This document shows positions 35,293 to 50,200 of a stretch of 64,000 bases of DNA, in pieces. The stretch is from Elgaria multicarinata webbii (taxonomy: Eukaryota > Chordata > Lepidosauria > Squamata > Anguidae): NCBI RefSeq assembly GCF_023053635.1, contig NC_086183.1, positions 32,717,501 to 32,781,500 of the forward strand, written 5' to 3'. The translations under genes were made by a program, and so were the position numbers. The notes beneath the pieces were generated by a model. The model saw only the letters and a list, made by a program, of their open reading frames with translations. It was not told where the DNA came from and made no database searches. The first letter of the stretch is position 1. Each line of letters begins with the position of its first letter.

Positions 35293-38200
35293 CCGCCTCT
35301 CCCTCTGGATTGATGCAGGGTACAATACAAAACACCATAAAATACATATAATTGATTAAAAACATATAAAACTAATACATTATTAAAAGGCATCTTAAAA
35401 TTCAGCTGGGTAGGCCTGCCGGAAGAGATCAGTCTTTATGGCTTTCTTAAATTCCAGAAGACTGTTCTGTTGTTAAGAAGATTGGGGAGCGTTAGGCAAA
35501 GGTAGGTTCATTTCTTTCAGTGCTCCAGAAAATCTAGAATTCTGCACTTCCAAGGTGCAAATTGGATACTTGAACGTGTTTGTGAACCGTCTGGAAATTA
35601 TGGAACGTTTTACCTGACATTTCTGTCCTGACAAGCCACAGCGACGTACTTCTGGGTTATGTCGATATCCATGTCGTACAAGGTTGTTTTCTCGGCGACA
35701 TGGTGGGTTCTGACGAAGTTAATTCCGTCCGCAACCTGGAGAGAGGAATCAATCCAACAACACTCTTAAATGGTGCTGGGGTTTTATTTTATTTCTTTAT
35801 TTTATTTATTACATTTTTGTACCGCCCAATAGCCGAAGCTCTCTGGGCGGTTCACAAAATTTTTGTCCCAGCAGCATTTAAGCCAGCTGCGACAGGCTCA
35901 TGCAGGATATAGGCAGAGTGAATCTGTAAAGCTCCGTTATCCAGATACGAAAGGGGAAAAGGAACAGACCTTTGGATGGAGGAAGACAAGCCCCCCCCCA
36001 ATCTCTGCAGGAACAGGCATACGACAGCATGGTGCCTCTGAACAGGGGGGTTAAATTTCAAGGTAACAGCCAATAGCTGTTCGATAGAACTATCCTCCAG
36101 GAATTTGTCCAGTTCCCACTTAAAATCAGCGTGTGGCAGCAAATTCTGCAAATGAATTGTAAGAACCTTTTGATGACTGCGAAAATAGATGCTTTTGTCA
36201 GCTCCACAGCTAATCATTTGAATGTGCCCATTTCCTGCAGGAAAGAAAAAAGGGGATTAACAGCAGGGAAATGAAGTCTGATGGGAGAATCCTATAGGGT
36301 TTCACTTTTATTTACTGTTTAGCTTTATATCCTGCCCTTCAAACATATTATCCAAGCGGCTCCCATTCAAATATTATGAACACCATTAAAAATAATCCCA
36401 GTGGAAACCAACTGAAACAACTGGAGTTGTGCAAAAGCACAGAAACCGAACACGTATTTTAACTCTCCAACTGAAGCCGGTGAGACTTTAAAAGGGCTCA
36501 AAACAATTATGTCGGACACTATTGCTGTTAAGAGCCATGAATCATTCAACTTGGGACCAGGATACCTGAGAGAGAGAGCGCCTTCTCCCTTACCAACCTG
36601 CCCGGTCACTGAGGTCATCCGAGGGCCTGCTCCTGGTGGTTCCACCTAGATCCATCCTCCGATTGGAATCCACCAGGGGAAGAGCCTACAGCGTGGTGGC
36701 CCCCCTCCTGTGGAATTCCCTGCCTCTGGAGGTCAGGCAGGCGCCAACCTTGTACTCCTTTTGGCGCCTCCTGAAAACATCTTTATTCCAAGAAGCCTTT
36801 CTCTAACATGCAGCCTTGGATTTCTGTTTTTGCTTCTTTTTAAATTTTGTTTTAACTGTTTTATTCTGTTTTTATTTTCATTTTACCTTGTACATCGCTC
36901 TGAAATTTTTCAATGGGGAGCGGTATATAAATATTCTAAATAAATAAATAAAATAAAGGAAAGGAAAGGAACCTCTCGTGCAAGCACTGAGTCATTACTG
37001 ACTCTTGGAGGGACGCCAGCTTTCGCTGACGTTTTCTTGGCAGGCCTTATAGCGGGGTGGTTTGCCGTTGCCTTCCCCGGCCGTGATTGCCTTTCCCCCA
37101 GCTAACTGGGTACTCATTTTACCGACCTCGGGAGGATGGAAGGCTGAGTCGACCCGAGCCGGCTGCCTGAAACCAGCTTCCGCTGGGATCGAACTCAGGC
37201 CGTGGGGAGAGTTTCAGCTGCAGAAACTGCTGCTTTACCGCTCTGCGCCACACGAGGCTCTTAAAATAAATAAATAAGTGTATTAAAAAGCGGGGGGGGG
37301 GATTTCCCCCAGAAATACGAGTAGTTAATGCAGACTTACCGTTGAACTTCACAGCAGTTATGGCCGAGGAATGGTCATCCAAGGTCTGCTCTAGTTTATA
37401 GTTTTGCTCCACATTTAACACGTGGATCAGTCTGTCCCGGCTTGCTGAAGCTAGCAGAGCCAAACCTACAGACAGCAGAGAGGACACTGAACCGTGCAAT
37501 GGTTTCAAAGAGGTCTAAGGTGGCTTATTTCCAAAAGAGTCTGCAAAATCCCCCCATCGAGACAGTACTTAAGAGATGGACGGGATTATGAGAGAGAGAG
37601 AAAGAGAGAGAAAGAGAGTGTATAAGTATGCGTAATTACCCAGATCAGGCACCCTGGAGTATAATGTCAGCGATAAAATGTTCAGATGATTAGAAAATTT
37701 ACCAGTTTCTGGCTTGGAATATTCTAAGCAGAGAACTTCTGAATCATGGGCTTCAACTTTCATCACCTCGTCCATAGATTTTAGCTCGTGTATCCTGTAA
37801 GAGAAAAACATATTTTGATAACTTTAAAAGCGAAGTCATTTGAACACCACACTGTTACAGTTAGCATTCATTGAGAGCTGTAAAAGGTAACATTTGCAGG
37901 TAACTGATAAGAAGAGTAAATTGCTCCTAAAGAAGAATTTTTGTTTTGAAATACATTGGGTATAAAGAAAGTTAAGAACAGCTTCTCTCCTGCTTGTATC
38001 TGCATTCAGCATCTCTCCCCCTTTTGGTTTTGAAATGTTTGGGAGCCAATTGAAGAAGTTGGAGTTATATTGACCCCCCAAACTGGAACATGATGGAACT
38101 AGAAAGACACGCCCAGGGACCCACCTCAAATTTCCAGCTCTGTCACCAGAGGCCAAATGCCGGCCATCAGGACTGACTTGCATCACACGGATACCCGATT

Positions 38201-41200
38201 TCACATCAAGGTAGCCGACATTTTCAACTCTGTCTGGCACACTGGCTGAATCTTGCAAATGCTGGATGTTCTTTTCCACATACACAACCTTCAGCAAGTT
38301 CTTTAAAGAGGAAGGAAGAACATAAAGTATTATATAATACTAAAAGAAAACCCATCAAATGGATAATTACGGGGACAGTTTGTAAGTGACCAGGAGGCAA
38401 CTGCTTCAGCCTCAAATCAGTTACAATCTCTAACCTGCCCAACCTTCCAGACCTTGAAATAGACTCAACATAGTCACCAACTGGTGGAAATCAACTGTAG
38501 GGGCTAATCTGGCATCATAGCATGAACACATGAAGCTCACATCACTGTAGACGTTCTTATGAAAATCCACTTGGGGGCCATTTTCCAGGTTCCAAAAACG
38601 TACAGTGTTGTCTGATGAACACGTTAGGAAGGATCCTGGCGGCAAACAGCCTTGATCGTCTTCGAACTCGGGATAAACCTAAGATGTACACAGAACAGGA
38701 AAGGAGATTGAGATACAAAATCCAAGGAGGTACGACGGACCTAGTTTCTTTCATCCCCATGCTGGGCGATCCATCGACTTGACAACAGAATCAAAAGGAG
38801 AGTCAAGATGCAAAGCTTTCAAAGGCAAGAGCGACTAATACCAGGGAGTGGGGACACGGACTATCCTCGACAGAACCTGAAGAACACCAGAAGAGCCCTG
38901 ATGCTGGATCAGACCAAGGGTCCATCTAGTCCAGCACTCTGTTCACACAGGGCCAGGCAGCTGTAGGCCAGGGACCAACAAGGCAGGACATGGTGCAACA
39001 GCTGTCAGGGCTGGCAAATTTACCCACAGAGGGTTAAGCCCTGGAAGAAAGAAAAACTGGACTTTGGCAGGTGCTACATATCAGTGCTGGACTGTAAATG
39101 CCAAGGTTAATTGAATAATTGAGTGATGGAACTGTGTCATCATACTCTGTGTAAAATGTATATAAAGCTGTACAATTGTATAAAATGTTTGATGAGGTAA
39201 TGGATGTGGTTGTTGTCGTCGTCATTGTTACTATTTATTGCTGGAAGATTCTTGTACTGGAAGGTGTGATTTATGCTGAAAACCTCAGTAAAACTCTTTG
39301 CTGTCTGTGAGTATTTTTCTTTCCTGAAAGGCTCTTTGTGCAGAGCGGGAGGTTGTGAGCTGGACTTCTGTTGCTGGAATCTCTGTTTCAGTACCCAACA
39401 ACAGCACCCTCCCACCCATGTTCCCCAGCAACTGGTGCACACAGGCTTACTGCCTCGAATACTGGAGATAGCACACAACCATCAGGGCTAGTAGCCATGG
39501 ATAGCCTTCGCCTCCAGGACACCCGGTGCATTTTTAGAAAAGTATGTTAGACGTTCACATCATTTCCAAATAGAAGCATCCCCTCACCTCAACGTTCCAC
39601 ACGAACGAGCTGTGGAAGAGGTCGGACCACACTCTCCCAACTTGGCTGGTGTTCTTCACGTCCCAAATGTATACACTGTGATCCTTGTACACGCAGGAGA
39701 GCCAGTGATGGCAGAGGTCAAAAGCCAAGGCAATGGTGTCCGGGTAGGTAGCATCGGGCCTTCTTGAAAACACCAAAGGGAAAAGAGTATTCTTCTTGGT
39801 TACCCTCCCGCCAAAATCCAAAACACTGAGCTTGTTTTTACACATTTATGACCAAAAAACCCACACCCCATAGGAGAGGACTCAAGCAAATGCTCAAGGC
39901 GCAAACACAAAATCAGAAGAAAGAGCCACACAACGATACGCCCGTCCTGGAACGAGAACCAGTGTTTCTACCTATCTAGAAGCGGGGTGGCTGGCCCTGC
40001 TCCCTTGCCAAATGGCCCAGATTCATGAACTGGACTGCACGTAGCTGTGACAGTCGCTACTCCAGCCATGAAGCCACCAGCCTTGCTGAGCAAGGAAGAG
40101 CAAAGCTTAGAAGCCATGCCTTTGAATGACATTAAGGGGGCAATTCTATGAGTACGTAGGCAGAAAAAGTCCTGGCTGAGGAATACTGGGACTTGTAGGA
40201 CTTTTTTCCTGTCTAAACATGCACTGTTGCACTGTTATTGCTTGTTTTAGCAAAAAAAAACCACACACACTGAAGCCCACAGTCACCTCAGATATGAGAG
40301 AAGAACACAGGAGAAGTTAAATGCCGCAAGACAGTAGCCTTGTGCTGGAACTGTTCTTCAGGGACCAGCCATTCCAGCACAGGTGGGAACCAAGGTCCTA
40401 AGCAAACACAATGTTTGCTTTTTGCAGGTTATTGGCTTGACTTATACCCCGCCTTTCTAACAAGGAAATGGTGCTCAAGGTGGCCGACAAAAATAACAAC
40501 CAAAATCTTTACCTTCTATATAAATAAAGGGAAGCGTTTAGTCTGTATGTCCTTGATCGACTCGAAAACCGTACATCCAATTGTTATAAAACTTTAAGAT
40601 TATGAAACTTTTAGGATTTGTTCTACCTCTCGCTGGGATGGTTTTGGGCATAGTGAAAATTCCAACCACCATTTTGAACCAAAAAGGCAGCAAATCAGAA
40701 AATGTATAGATATACGGCTTCAACACCATTTGATCGATTTCAACCAAACTTTGTATTATCATGATTCAGCACGGCAGCGAGCAGATTTTAACCATACTTC
40801 ATCTTTTTCATTTTTTTTAAGATGTTAAAAAGAAGCCCCAAATATTGAAAAAACACAAACACAACAAAGCATGTTAATGTACGACGAAAAGAACAAGCAG
40901 AGTTTGAAGACAGGGAAGATTAATAGGCCAAGATGCAGGGCTGGTCCCTCCCCTCTGCAGTGGGGATGGAGTGGACAGACCCCTCCCTCAGGGGGCTATG
41001 GGGTGGACGATGACGGGGGCCGTGCCTAGGGGTGCTGGGAGGCGTGCCTTCACTCAGGCCCAAACTATCCAACTGCGACAACTGCATACGTTTTGCTAGA
41101 AGGCTTCTCTGTATCAACCTAAAAGCAATTCATGCAACCCAAGCAAAGCCAGGTCTGTTCGTTCGCTAGTTGAAAATAAAAACATCATGAGGGGACAGGA

Positions 41201-44200
41201 GCAGGCAGAGGAAACATTGGGGCCTGCTCCTGTTGGACTCCCCTCCTTCGGGAGCAGGACAATCCCATCAGCCCTGTTGCCGGTCCACTTCATTTCTCTC
41301 TCTCTTTACCTCTTCTGTCTTGGACTCCTTTTCCTTACGTGTCATGTCTTTATTAGACTGTAAGCCTGAGGGCAGGGACTGTCTTTTTTGCTAAGTGTAA
41401 GCCGCTCCGAGAGCCTTTTTTGGCTGAGGAGCGGGGTATAAATACGATAAATAAATAAATAATACATTAAAATTACAATGCAAAACGCAACCATCCACAG
41501 CACCCAACCCAACGGGGCAGTTTCTATGCCAAAGGTTCACAGGCAGGCTGGGGAAGCGGGACGTTCCTATGAGCCAGCCTCCAACCCTCCAAGCCCAACA
41601 GAGCGCCGGGGCATTTTTCAGCCCCCCTCCCCCCGCCGCCAGTCATCTCTCAGAACTTTGTACCTCAGCGCCTCTTCGCTGGCAACGTCAATGCCCAAAT
41701 AGTGAGGCTTTGGCAAGTCTGCGAGGTACTGCAAGTTGTGCGTGTTGAAGATCCGCACCGTTCCGTTAGCGCAACCGCAGAAAATGAATTCTTCGCTGAC
41801 GCAAATGCAGTTGGCCAGAGACACCTAAAGGGAAGAACACGAACACGTGTCCAGTGAGGCCACAAGGGAGCAGGAGTCGCCTCTTCAACAGCTCAGAGGA
41901 GGGCAACCAGGATGATCAGGGGCCTGGAAACAAAGCCCTATGAAGAGAGACTGAAAGAACTGGGCATGTTGAGCCTGGAGAAGAGAAGATGGAGGGGAGA
42001 CATGAGAGCACTCTTCAAATACTGGAAAGGTTGTCACAGAGAGGAGGGCCAGGATCTCTTCTTGATCCTCCCAGAGTGCAGGACACGGAATAACGGGCTC
42101 AAGTTACAGGAAGCCACTTCCTGACTGTTAGAGCAGTGTGACAATGGAATCTGTTACCCAGGGAGGTTGTGGGCTCTCCCACACTGGAGGCCTTCAAGAG
42201 GCAGCTGGACAACCATCTGTCAGGGATGCTTTAGGGCGGATTCCTGCATTGAGCAGGGGGTCGGACTTGATGGCCTTGTAGGCCCCTTCCAACTCTGCTA
42301 TTCTATGATTCTATGATTCTACCGGGAACAAAAGCGGCTCACAGAGATGCAGACTTACCTTCAGGTCAACCCATTTTTCCAGCACACGCCTCTCGTTGAA
42401 TTGGCAGAGGAGCCCGGAATAGGAAATGCAGAAGGTGCTGCCTGACATTTTGCCCTGCCCGCAGGCCACCCCGCAAAAGATATTGTTGTGGAGTTCTCCA
42501 AGCAGTCCACAGCGACCGACCAGTGGAACCGTCTCTTTAATCTGCAACGAGCATAAAACTTGGCTTTAAGGCGGCCTGGGTTTTGCATTAGAAAAAATAC
42601 CGCAGGCGAACAACGGTTTCTCTCGAGGACGTCCGGAAATGCAAAGAAACTGCTTAGTACCTTCAAGGAAACAGATTCTCATTTTACGTTTTCAAACACA
42701 AGGCAAACCTACGGACATGACGAATTTGCTTGTTAAAATGTCACAACAGCCAGGGAGACATCTGTGGCCGTGATCACAATAGCGAGGGTGCAAACAGATG
42801 TTTAAATATAGAATTTGAGGGCTTTGTTCAAACCCTGAGAATATTAGGTTTTGCAGGGGTTGATGGTACAGTTGCAAAAACAAAACGAAAACGACCCAGC
42901 TCATTGGGCTGAGAAGGGCTTTTTACCTGGTAGATAAAAGAAAAATCAATGAAGAAGAAAAACCACAAGAATCACCATGTAGCCAGTTTACTTAATATAC
43001 TGTATTTCTTCGATTCTAAGACGCGCTTTTTCCCCATATAAACATCTCTAAAAACAGGGTGCGTCTTAGAATCGCGGGTGCGTTTTAGAATCAAAGCTTT
43101 TTTTCTGTTGGTGGTACTGAAATTAGTGCACGTCTTACAATCGATGGCTTCTTAGACTCGAAGAAATACAGTAGCTAGAGAGCTACTCTGAAAAATTCCC
43201 TTCCTTTTGCTCTCTCTGTACCCAACTACTGAGGTTTACCTTCACTTCCCTCGACACGTCCAAGAACCAGAACTTCACGTGGCGGTGGCCGACGGTAACA
43301 AAGTAGCTGTCCTCCGAAAAGGAGATGGCCATGACTTTGCAAGACACTTTGTTGGATGCAATGAGTGCGTCCTTCTGCGAGACCCAAAAATAAATACCAA
43401 CAATAATTTTTGGAAAATGTACAAAGGGCGTAAGAAAACTTTCACAGGACCCACAGTAGTGCATCACGTCAACCTTCTCCCGCTGGAATAGCGTAAATAT
43501 AAGCACACCCGACTGTGGAAGTCATCCTGGGCTTCGGATTTGGATCCTGCCATTGCAGAATTTGTTCTTTCCAGGTCCTGGAACAACTTCTCCCAGCTAG
43601 ACACATTTCAGACCGCCCTCCTGCCCTCGGATGTGGCAGGACTTAATTGCCTATGAAACTGTGCGGTTTCTTACCTTCCAGTCCCACACGTTAACAACCA
43701 TGTCATGCGGATAACCCACCGACACAAGGTACTTCATGTTGGGAGAGAATGCCACGCAGGCCACACCGTGGTTGTGGCCGTGGAGCTCTGACACTTGCGT
43801 CTTCTCTTCGACATCCCAGACTCGGACTGCCGGCCTGTGCCCGTTCTACGGAGGTGGAGGGGGGAGAACTCAGAACAGCGCTTGGTGCAGGCCTCCGTTT
43901 GAGCCATAGCTGATCAGTGCTTAACCAACGGCAGCCTTAAAAGAGGCGCAGAGCACTTTTCGCTCACCATAACTCGTCTGGCGGTATTTCTTGCGGAGAG
44001 AGAACTTTCAGATCAGAGGGGCAAGGCTTCCAGGCCAGCTTAAGTTTCAGCTCTCTCTTTTTAAATTTGAGACTAGAAGCCAACTGCATCTCAAACGTTT
44101 TGCACTTACATCTTGCCCCATCTCTTTTCTCAGAGGTTTGTGATGGTCTGTGGCTGCCGAGTTTAAGACCACGGGGCCACCTTCTTATGTGGCTTTTGCT

Positions 44201-47174
44201 GTAACCTGAAACAAGCTGCTGTGGCTGGTAGTCCAAAAACGGATATAGTTGTGATGGAGATCCTCTCACTGAAGGGCGTTCTAACCACCGCAAGCTACAG
44301 GTGATAAACCTAGGCCACTCAAATGTGCATTCTTTGTACGCCTTGCATGATTTATAACAAAAACTTTAATAACTCACCTCACCAGTTACGACATATTTCC
44401 CATCAGGAGAGAAAGACAAAGCACTCACAGTCTTCCTAAAAGAAAAGAAAGACTTTCCGTTTCTCTCTCTCTCTCCCTCCCTCCCTCTCTCTCTCTCTCT
44501 CTCTCCATAGAAATGAATTCCAGAGGAACAGCACTGTGAGTTTGTTGTAGCAAAACAACACCATTAACACCATGTTTAAGGCACAATCCTATGCATGTTT
44601 AGGCAGAAAAAACCCCTACAACTCCCAGCATTCCTGGCTGGAGAGTGCTGGGAGCTATAGGACATCATAGGATCGTGCCCTTATTGTGGCAAAATTGGTG
44701 CAGACCACAACCGACTTCTTCTGACGCATGAAGCGATATCGCTTCACACCCCTGACAAAGTACACAAGAAAGCTTTGGCCACAATTAAGTTTTGCCTTTA
44801 TAGAAAGAAAACTACCAAGAGTCCTCCTGTGGCACTTGAAAGCCAATTCCCACCCCACCCCACGCACCCCCTTACGTTATTTTCCCAATTAAGACTCCAT
44901 TTCCTTAAACCACTTAACTGTCTGACAACACGCTACTGTCTGTGAAATCACTGCCAATACCTCGCACCCACACTTCGTCAAGAACCCACATCCAAGTAGC
45001 AACTTTACGAATAAAAACGCTATCAGAAGTGATAAGGACATTGAAATATACATTACCTGGACGTATTAAAGATATGCCTTTGTTTATTCTTTCGAGGATC
45101 GAAAATCACAACCACACACCTAGGAAGAAGGATCAAGACATTTACAGGAGGGAAGATTTCCCCTAACTAAAAAGGGGTTGGGAGGGGAGAGAGGTTAACA
45201 GGCAGAGCCTGAAAAAAGGGTCTCAGATGAGGAGAATATTCATATATGAAGAGCTGTTCAATGTTGCTGCTGTGTCCGTCCTGTGACGGCGGTGTTCAAA
45301 CGCAACACTAGACCATAGTTTAGCACTACGTGGATGAGGCTGAGTGAGCTCCTAGCACAGTCACAAGGAGAAGACTGGAAGCATTTGCTGTTTTAAATTA
45401 TCTACGATTGGTGTGGCTGAGCCAGGAGCAAACGTGGCTCGTTTTAATGATGGTCGTCCAAAGAAATCATTTTCAAACCGGTTTACCATCCCGTCTCATT
45501 CAAATAAATTAGAGTGAAAAAGAATCACAGTTCCTGGACTGGGAAGCAATAAACTGTGGGTAAGTTGGAAATGGAAGCAAACCCTTCCAGGCACGGCTCG
45601 CTGTTGCACTGGAAGAAGAGGGCAGGGGAGGCTGAAGCCCACCCAAGCTTATTCCTGTGGCACTATGGCATAATGTTAAGTCCAAATAAGGCCAATATGA
45701 ACGGGCCACAAAGACCTTCTCCTCTGGGACAACACAACTGCAGTTTCCAAACCACCTTCAAGGGCAGCCCAACATAAAACACATTACAGTAATCTAATCT
45801 AGAGGTTAACAGAGCATAGATCATAGAATAGCAGAGTTGGAAGGGGCCTACAAGGCCATCGAGTCCAACCCCCTGCTCAATGCAGGAATCCACCCTAAAG
45901 CATCCCTGACAGATGGTTGTCCAGCTGCCTCTTGAAGGCCTCGAGTGTGGGAGAACCCACAACCTCCCTAGGTAACTGATTCCATTGTTGTACTGCTCTA
46001 ACAGACAGGAAGTTTTTCCTGATGTCCAGCTGGAATCTGGCTTCCTTTAACTTGAGCCCGTTATTCCGTGTCCTGCACTCTGGGAGGATCGAGAAGAGAT
46101 CCTGGCCTTCCTCTGTGTGACAACCTTTTAAGTATTTGAAGAGTGCTCTCATGTCTCCCCTCAATCTTCTCTTCTCCAAGCTAAACATGCCCAGTTCTTT
46201 CCGTCTCTCTTCATAGGGCTTTGTTTCCAGACCCCTGATCATCCTGGTTGCCCTCCTCTGAACACGCTCCAGCATGTCTGTGTCCTTCTTGAATTGTGGA
46301 GCTCAGAACTGGATGCAATACTCTAGATGAGGCCTAACCAGGGCCGAATAGAGAGGAACCAGGACCTCCCGTGATTTGGAAGCTATAGTTCTATTAATGC
46401 AGCCAGAAAGAGCATTTGCCTTTCTTGCAGCCCTATCGCACTGTTGGCTCATATTCAGCTTGCGATCTACAACCATTCCAAGATCCTTCTCGTTTGTAGT
46501 ATTGCTGAACCAAGTATCCCCCATCTTGTAACTGTGCCTTTGGTTTCTATTTCCTAAACCAAAGGCACAGTTTGGTTTAGGAAGATCACTGATGTGCTGC
46601 TATCCCCGTCTAGATAGGGTCACAAATAAATAAATAAATAAATAAATAACAACAACAACAACAACAACAACAACTAAGCTACCGACCAAAGCTGGTCGAA
46701 GGCACTCCACACCACCAAGGCCACCTGATCCTCCAATGACAATGATGGATGCAGTAGGGCCTACAAGCTGTGCACCGGCCTCTTCAGGGCAAGTGTGACC
46801 CCATCTAGCGCCAGGTGCACTTCTAGCATCCGGACAGAGGATCCACCCACCAGCAGAGCCTCAATACTGTCTGGACTGAGCTCCAGTTTATTGGCTCTCA
46901 TCTAGTCCATTACTGAGGCCAAACGCAGCTCATCCGCCACACCAGCCTGAGCTAAAAAGACTTGTGCATCAACAGTGCACAGATGACAACGCACCCGAAA
47001 ACTCTGGATGATCCCACACAATGGTTTCATGTGAATGTTAAACATGGGGGATGTGAAGGAAAGCTGGGGTCCACCCAACCTCCCTGCAGGGTAGGCTTCC
47101 GGATCAAACATCCAAATCCCCGGACAGCCCCCGCCCCCCTAGCCTTGCCCAAGCCAGCCCTTTGGGAAATAAAA

Positions 47175-47210
<36 letters not shown>

Positions 47211-50200
47211 AAGGACTGAAGCACTTTATTACAAACACTAGACTAACACGTAAGGCTTCAGTCAGACACATAAATGACACAGACAATAAAATATTAAAAG
47301 GGGGAGGGGGAAATTGGGACAATACTCTAAAAACAGGCTTTACAGAAGAAATGGAATAACAGGTTAAAAACACGCTTCACAGCAAACCGTTGCACACAGC
47401 AATCAACTAAGACTCTAACCCAACCCAACCCATGCCCTAAGGCAGCCTTCCTCAACCTGGGGCGCTCCAGATGTGTTGGACTACAACTCCCAGAATGCCC
47501 CAGCCAGCAGAGCTGGCTGGGGCATTCTGGGAGATGCAGTCCAACACATCTGGAGCGCCTCAGGTTGAGGAAGGCTGCCCTAAGGCAAGCAGATTTCCCT
47601 AGAACCTCCAGACACTTGAACATAAGAAACCTAACTAAAGACCAAGCGTTTACCCCACTCACCAGGGATCTCCCTCTTTGCATATGCGTAAGTCCAGGGA
47701 GGACGGCTGGCCCCTGGTTGCCCACTCCTTTATCCTGCTTCGGGCCTACAGACCCCGTGACTCACTCAAGCCAATCCCAGGCAAGTCTCGGGTGGCTGGC
47801 ACCCCCTCCCTCATCAGGCCACGTCCCAGCTGTAAACGATCAACACTCCAAGGAGTGCGACCGTGGCTGTTCGAGCGAAACCGATAAACCGCCCAGAGAG
47901 CTTTGGCTATGGGACGGTATGTAAATGTAATAAATAAAATAAATAAATAATAAATAAACCCACAGGTGCTACTGCCGTGAGACCAACTCTAAGGAACGTT
48001 CCCCGAAACTCCCTCCTCCTGGCCCAGAGGCCGAAGCCAAACTGAGCAAAACTAACTGGGCAGGACTGCCGCCATGTTGGCTATTCTTCACAGGGGATAG
48101 GATCAACTCCTGCGGAACATCACATGGAAGGATCTATGGAGCCAAGCAATACCCCACACGCACCACCCTCTGGAAATGATCATCGAGTCAGCAGCAGGAC
48201 CACTGCAAAGCACTGCCACCAATTCAGACAGCCACTCTAGCATCCCATTATCGATGGTACTGAACGCTGCTGGGAGATCAAGGAGTACCAACAGGGACAC
48301 ACTCCCCCCTGTCTCCCTCCCGACACAGGTCATCATACAGGGCAATCAAGGCAGTCTCAGTACCAAAACTGGGCCTGAACCCCAAATAAAATGTATCTAG
48401 AAAATCCGTCTTATCCAAGAGTGCCTGGATCTGGTCAGCAACCACCCACTCAAGGATCTTGCTCAGGAAAGGGATCTGTGCAACTGTCCCACAATTGATC
48501 AGGTCTCCTAGACCTAGGGAGGGCTTCTTAAGGAGTGGTCTTATGGCCAGCTCTATTTAAGACCATAAAGTCATTCTCCCCCGTCCCAAGATTGTCCAGA
48601 GTGCAGAACATGGAATAATGGGCTCAAGTTAAAGGAAGCCAGATTCCAGCTGGACATCAGGAAAAACTTCCTGACGGTTAGAGCAGTACAACAATGGAAT
48701 CAGTTCCCTAGGGAGGTTGTGGGCTCTCCCACACTAGAGGCCTTCAAGAGGCAGCTGGACAACCATCTGTCAGGGATGCTTTAGGGTGGATTCCTGCATT
48801 GAGCAGGGGGTTGGACTCAATGGCCTTGTAGGCCCCTTCCAACTCTGCTATTCTATGATTCTAAGGATGCAGACAAGCTGGAGCGTGTTCAGAGGAGGGC
48901 AACCAGGATAATCAGGGGTCTGGAAACAAAGCCCTATGAAGAGAGACTGAAAGAACTGGGCATGTTTAGCCTGGAGAAAAGAAGATTGAGGGGAGACGTG
49001 AGAACACTCTTCAAATACTTAAAAGGTTGTCACACAGAGCAGGGCCAGGATCTCTTCTCGATCCTCCCAGAGTGCAGGACACGGAATAACGGGCTCAAGT
49101 TAAAGGAAGCCAGGTTCCAGCTGGACATCAGGAAAAACTTCCTGGCTGTTAGAGCAGTACAACAATGGAATTAGTTGCCTGGTGAGGTTGTGGGCTCTCC
49201 CACACTCGAGGCCTTCAAGAGGCAGCTGGACAACCCTCTGTCAGGGATGCTTTAGGGTGGATTCCTGCATTGAGCAGGGGGTTGGACTCGATGGCCTTGT
49301 AGGCCCCTTCCAGCTCTGCTATTCTATGATCCTTCTGTATTTCTCTTGTAATGTATTCTACAGCTCCTTCGCTAGAAACACCTGGCCTCTGGTTTTTTAA
49401 CCACACCTGCTCCAGCAATGCACTTACCCTGTCGGATATGCTATCTGCCCCGTGTTCGCGTCACAAGCTAAGCCACTGCTGGTCTGAGTAGTTATTCCCA
49501 ACACTTTCTCAAGCGTAACCTGCCCAAAGAATAAAAAGGGAGCAAAATGTATTAGCATATATAAAACCATGTTTTCCCAGTGTAGTGTGAATTTTCAAAG
49601 AGAGATCCCAGCAATTACAAGTGTGAAATCAGCTTTCACTTGACTGCTGGCCCAGTCAGCATTCTGACTGGGCCAGCAATCAGAGGGACAAAGGAGATAT
49701 GGTGTCCATATACACTCACCATGAATGCACAGGAAGTGGTGGTGTCTACACCCCACCCAGTGGTCAATGACACACCTCCCTCTCTCTAGTGTTTGTTCCT
49801 CTACTACATTAGCAATTATTTTTCAAACTTGCATCCTTAAAAGCTGCATAATAAGCAGAAAACTGGCCTGAAGCTTTCCTGGCATTCAAGCACGCGTCCC
49901 ATTAGCCATGATGGCTACGTGAGACCTCCATGTTCAAAATCAGAATGCCACTAAATATCAGTTGCTGGAGAACTGCTGCAAGGCTGTTCTTCTGTTGCCC
50001 CAGACTGCAAAGCTGAAAGGAAGAACTCTTTGGCCTCTGCTGCGGGCCAAGCGATCAAGGGCTGGGTGAAAGCCTCTGCACCCCTATCAGTGGTCGGCCG
50101 CTGTGCAAACAGAGTGCTGAACTAGATGGTCTGATCCAGCAGGGCTCTTCTTATGTTCTTAAAGCTGGAGGGGGGCACGTTCTGGCCCCAACCACTGGCC

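Noticed and set aside
37185-37250. tRNA gene on the minus strand
   Set aside because: A- and B-box-like motifs are present, but the cloverleaf is not complete and the unit continues into a SINE body.
40520-40900. AT-rich segment beginning TCTATATAAATAAAG that could be a Helitron end
   Set aside because: Helitrons insert between A and T and end in CTRR with a hairpin; the left flank is T and no such 3' end was found.
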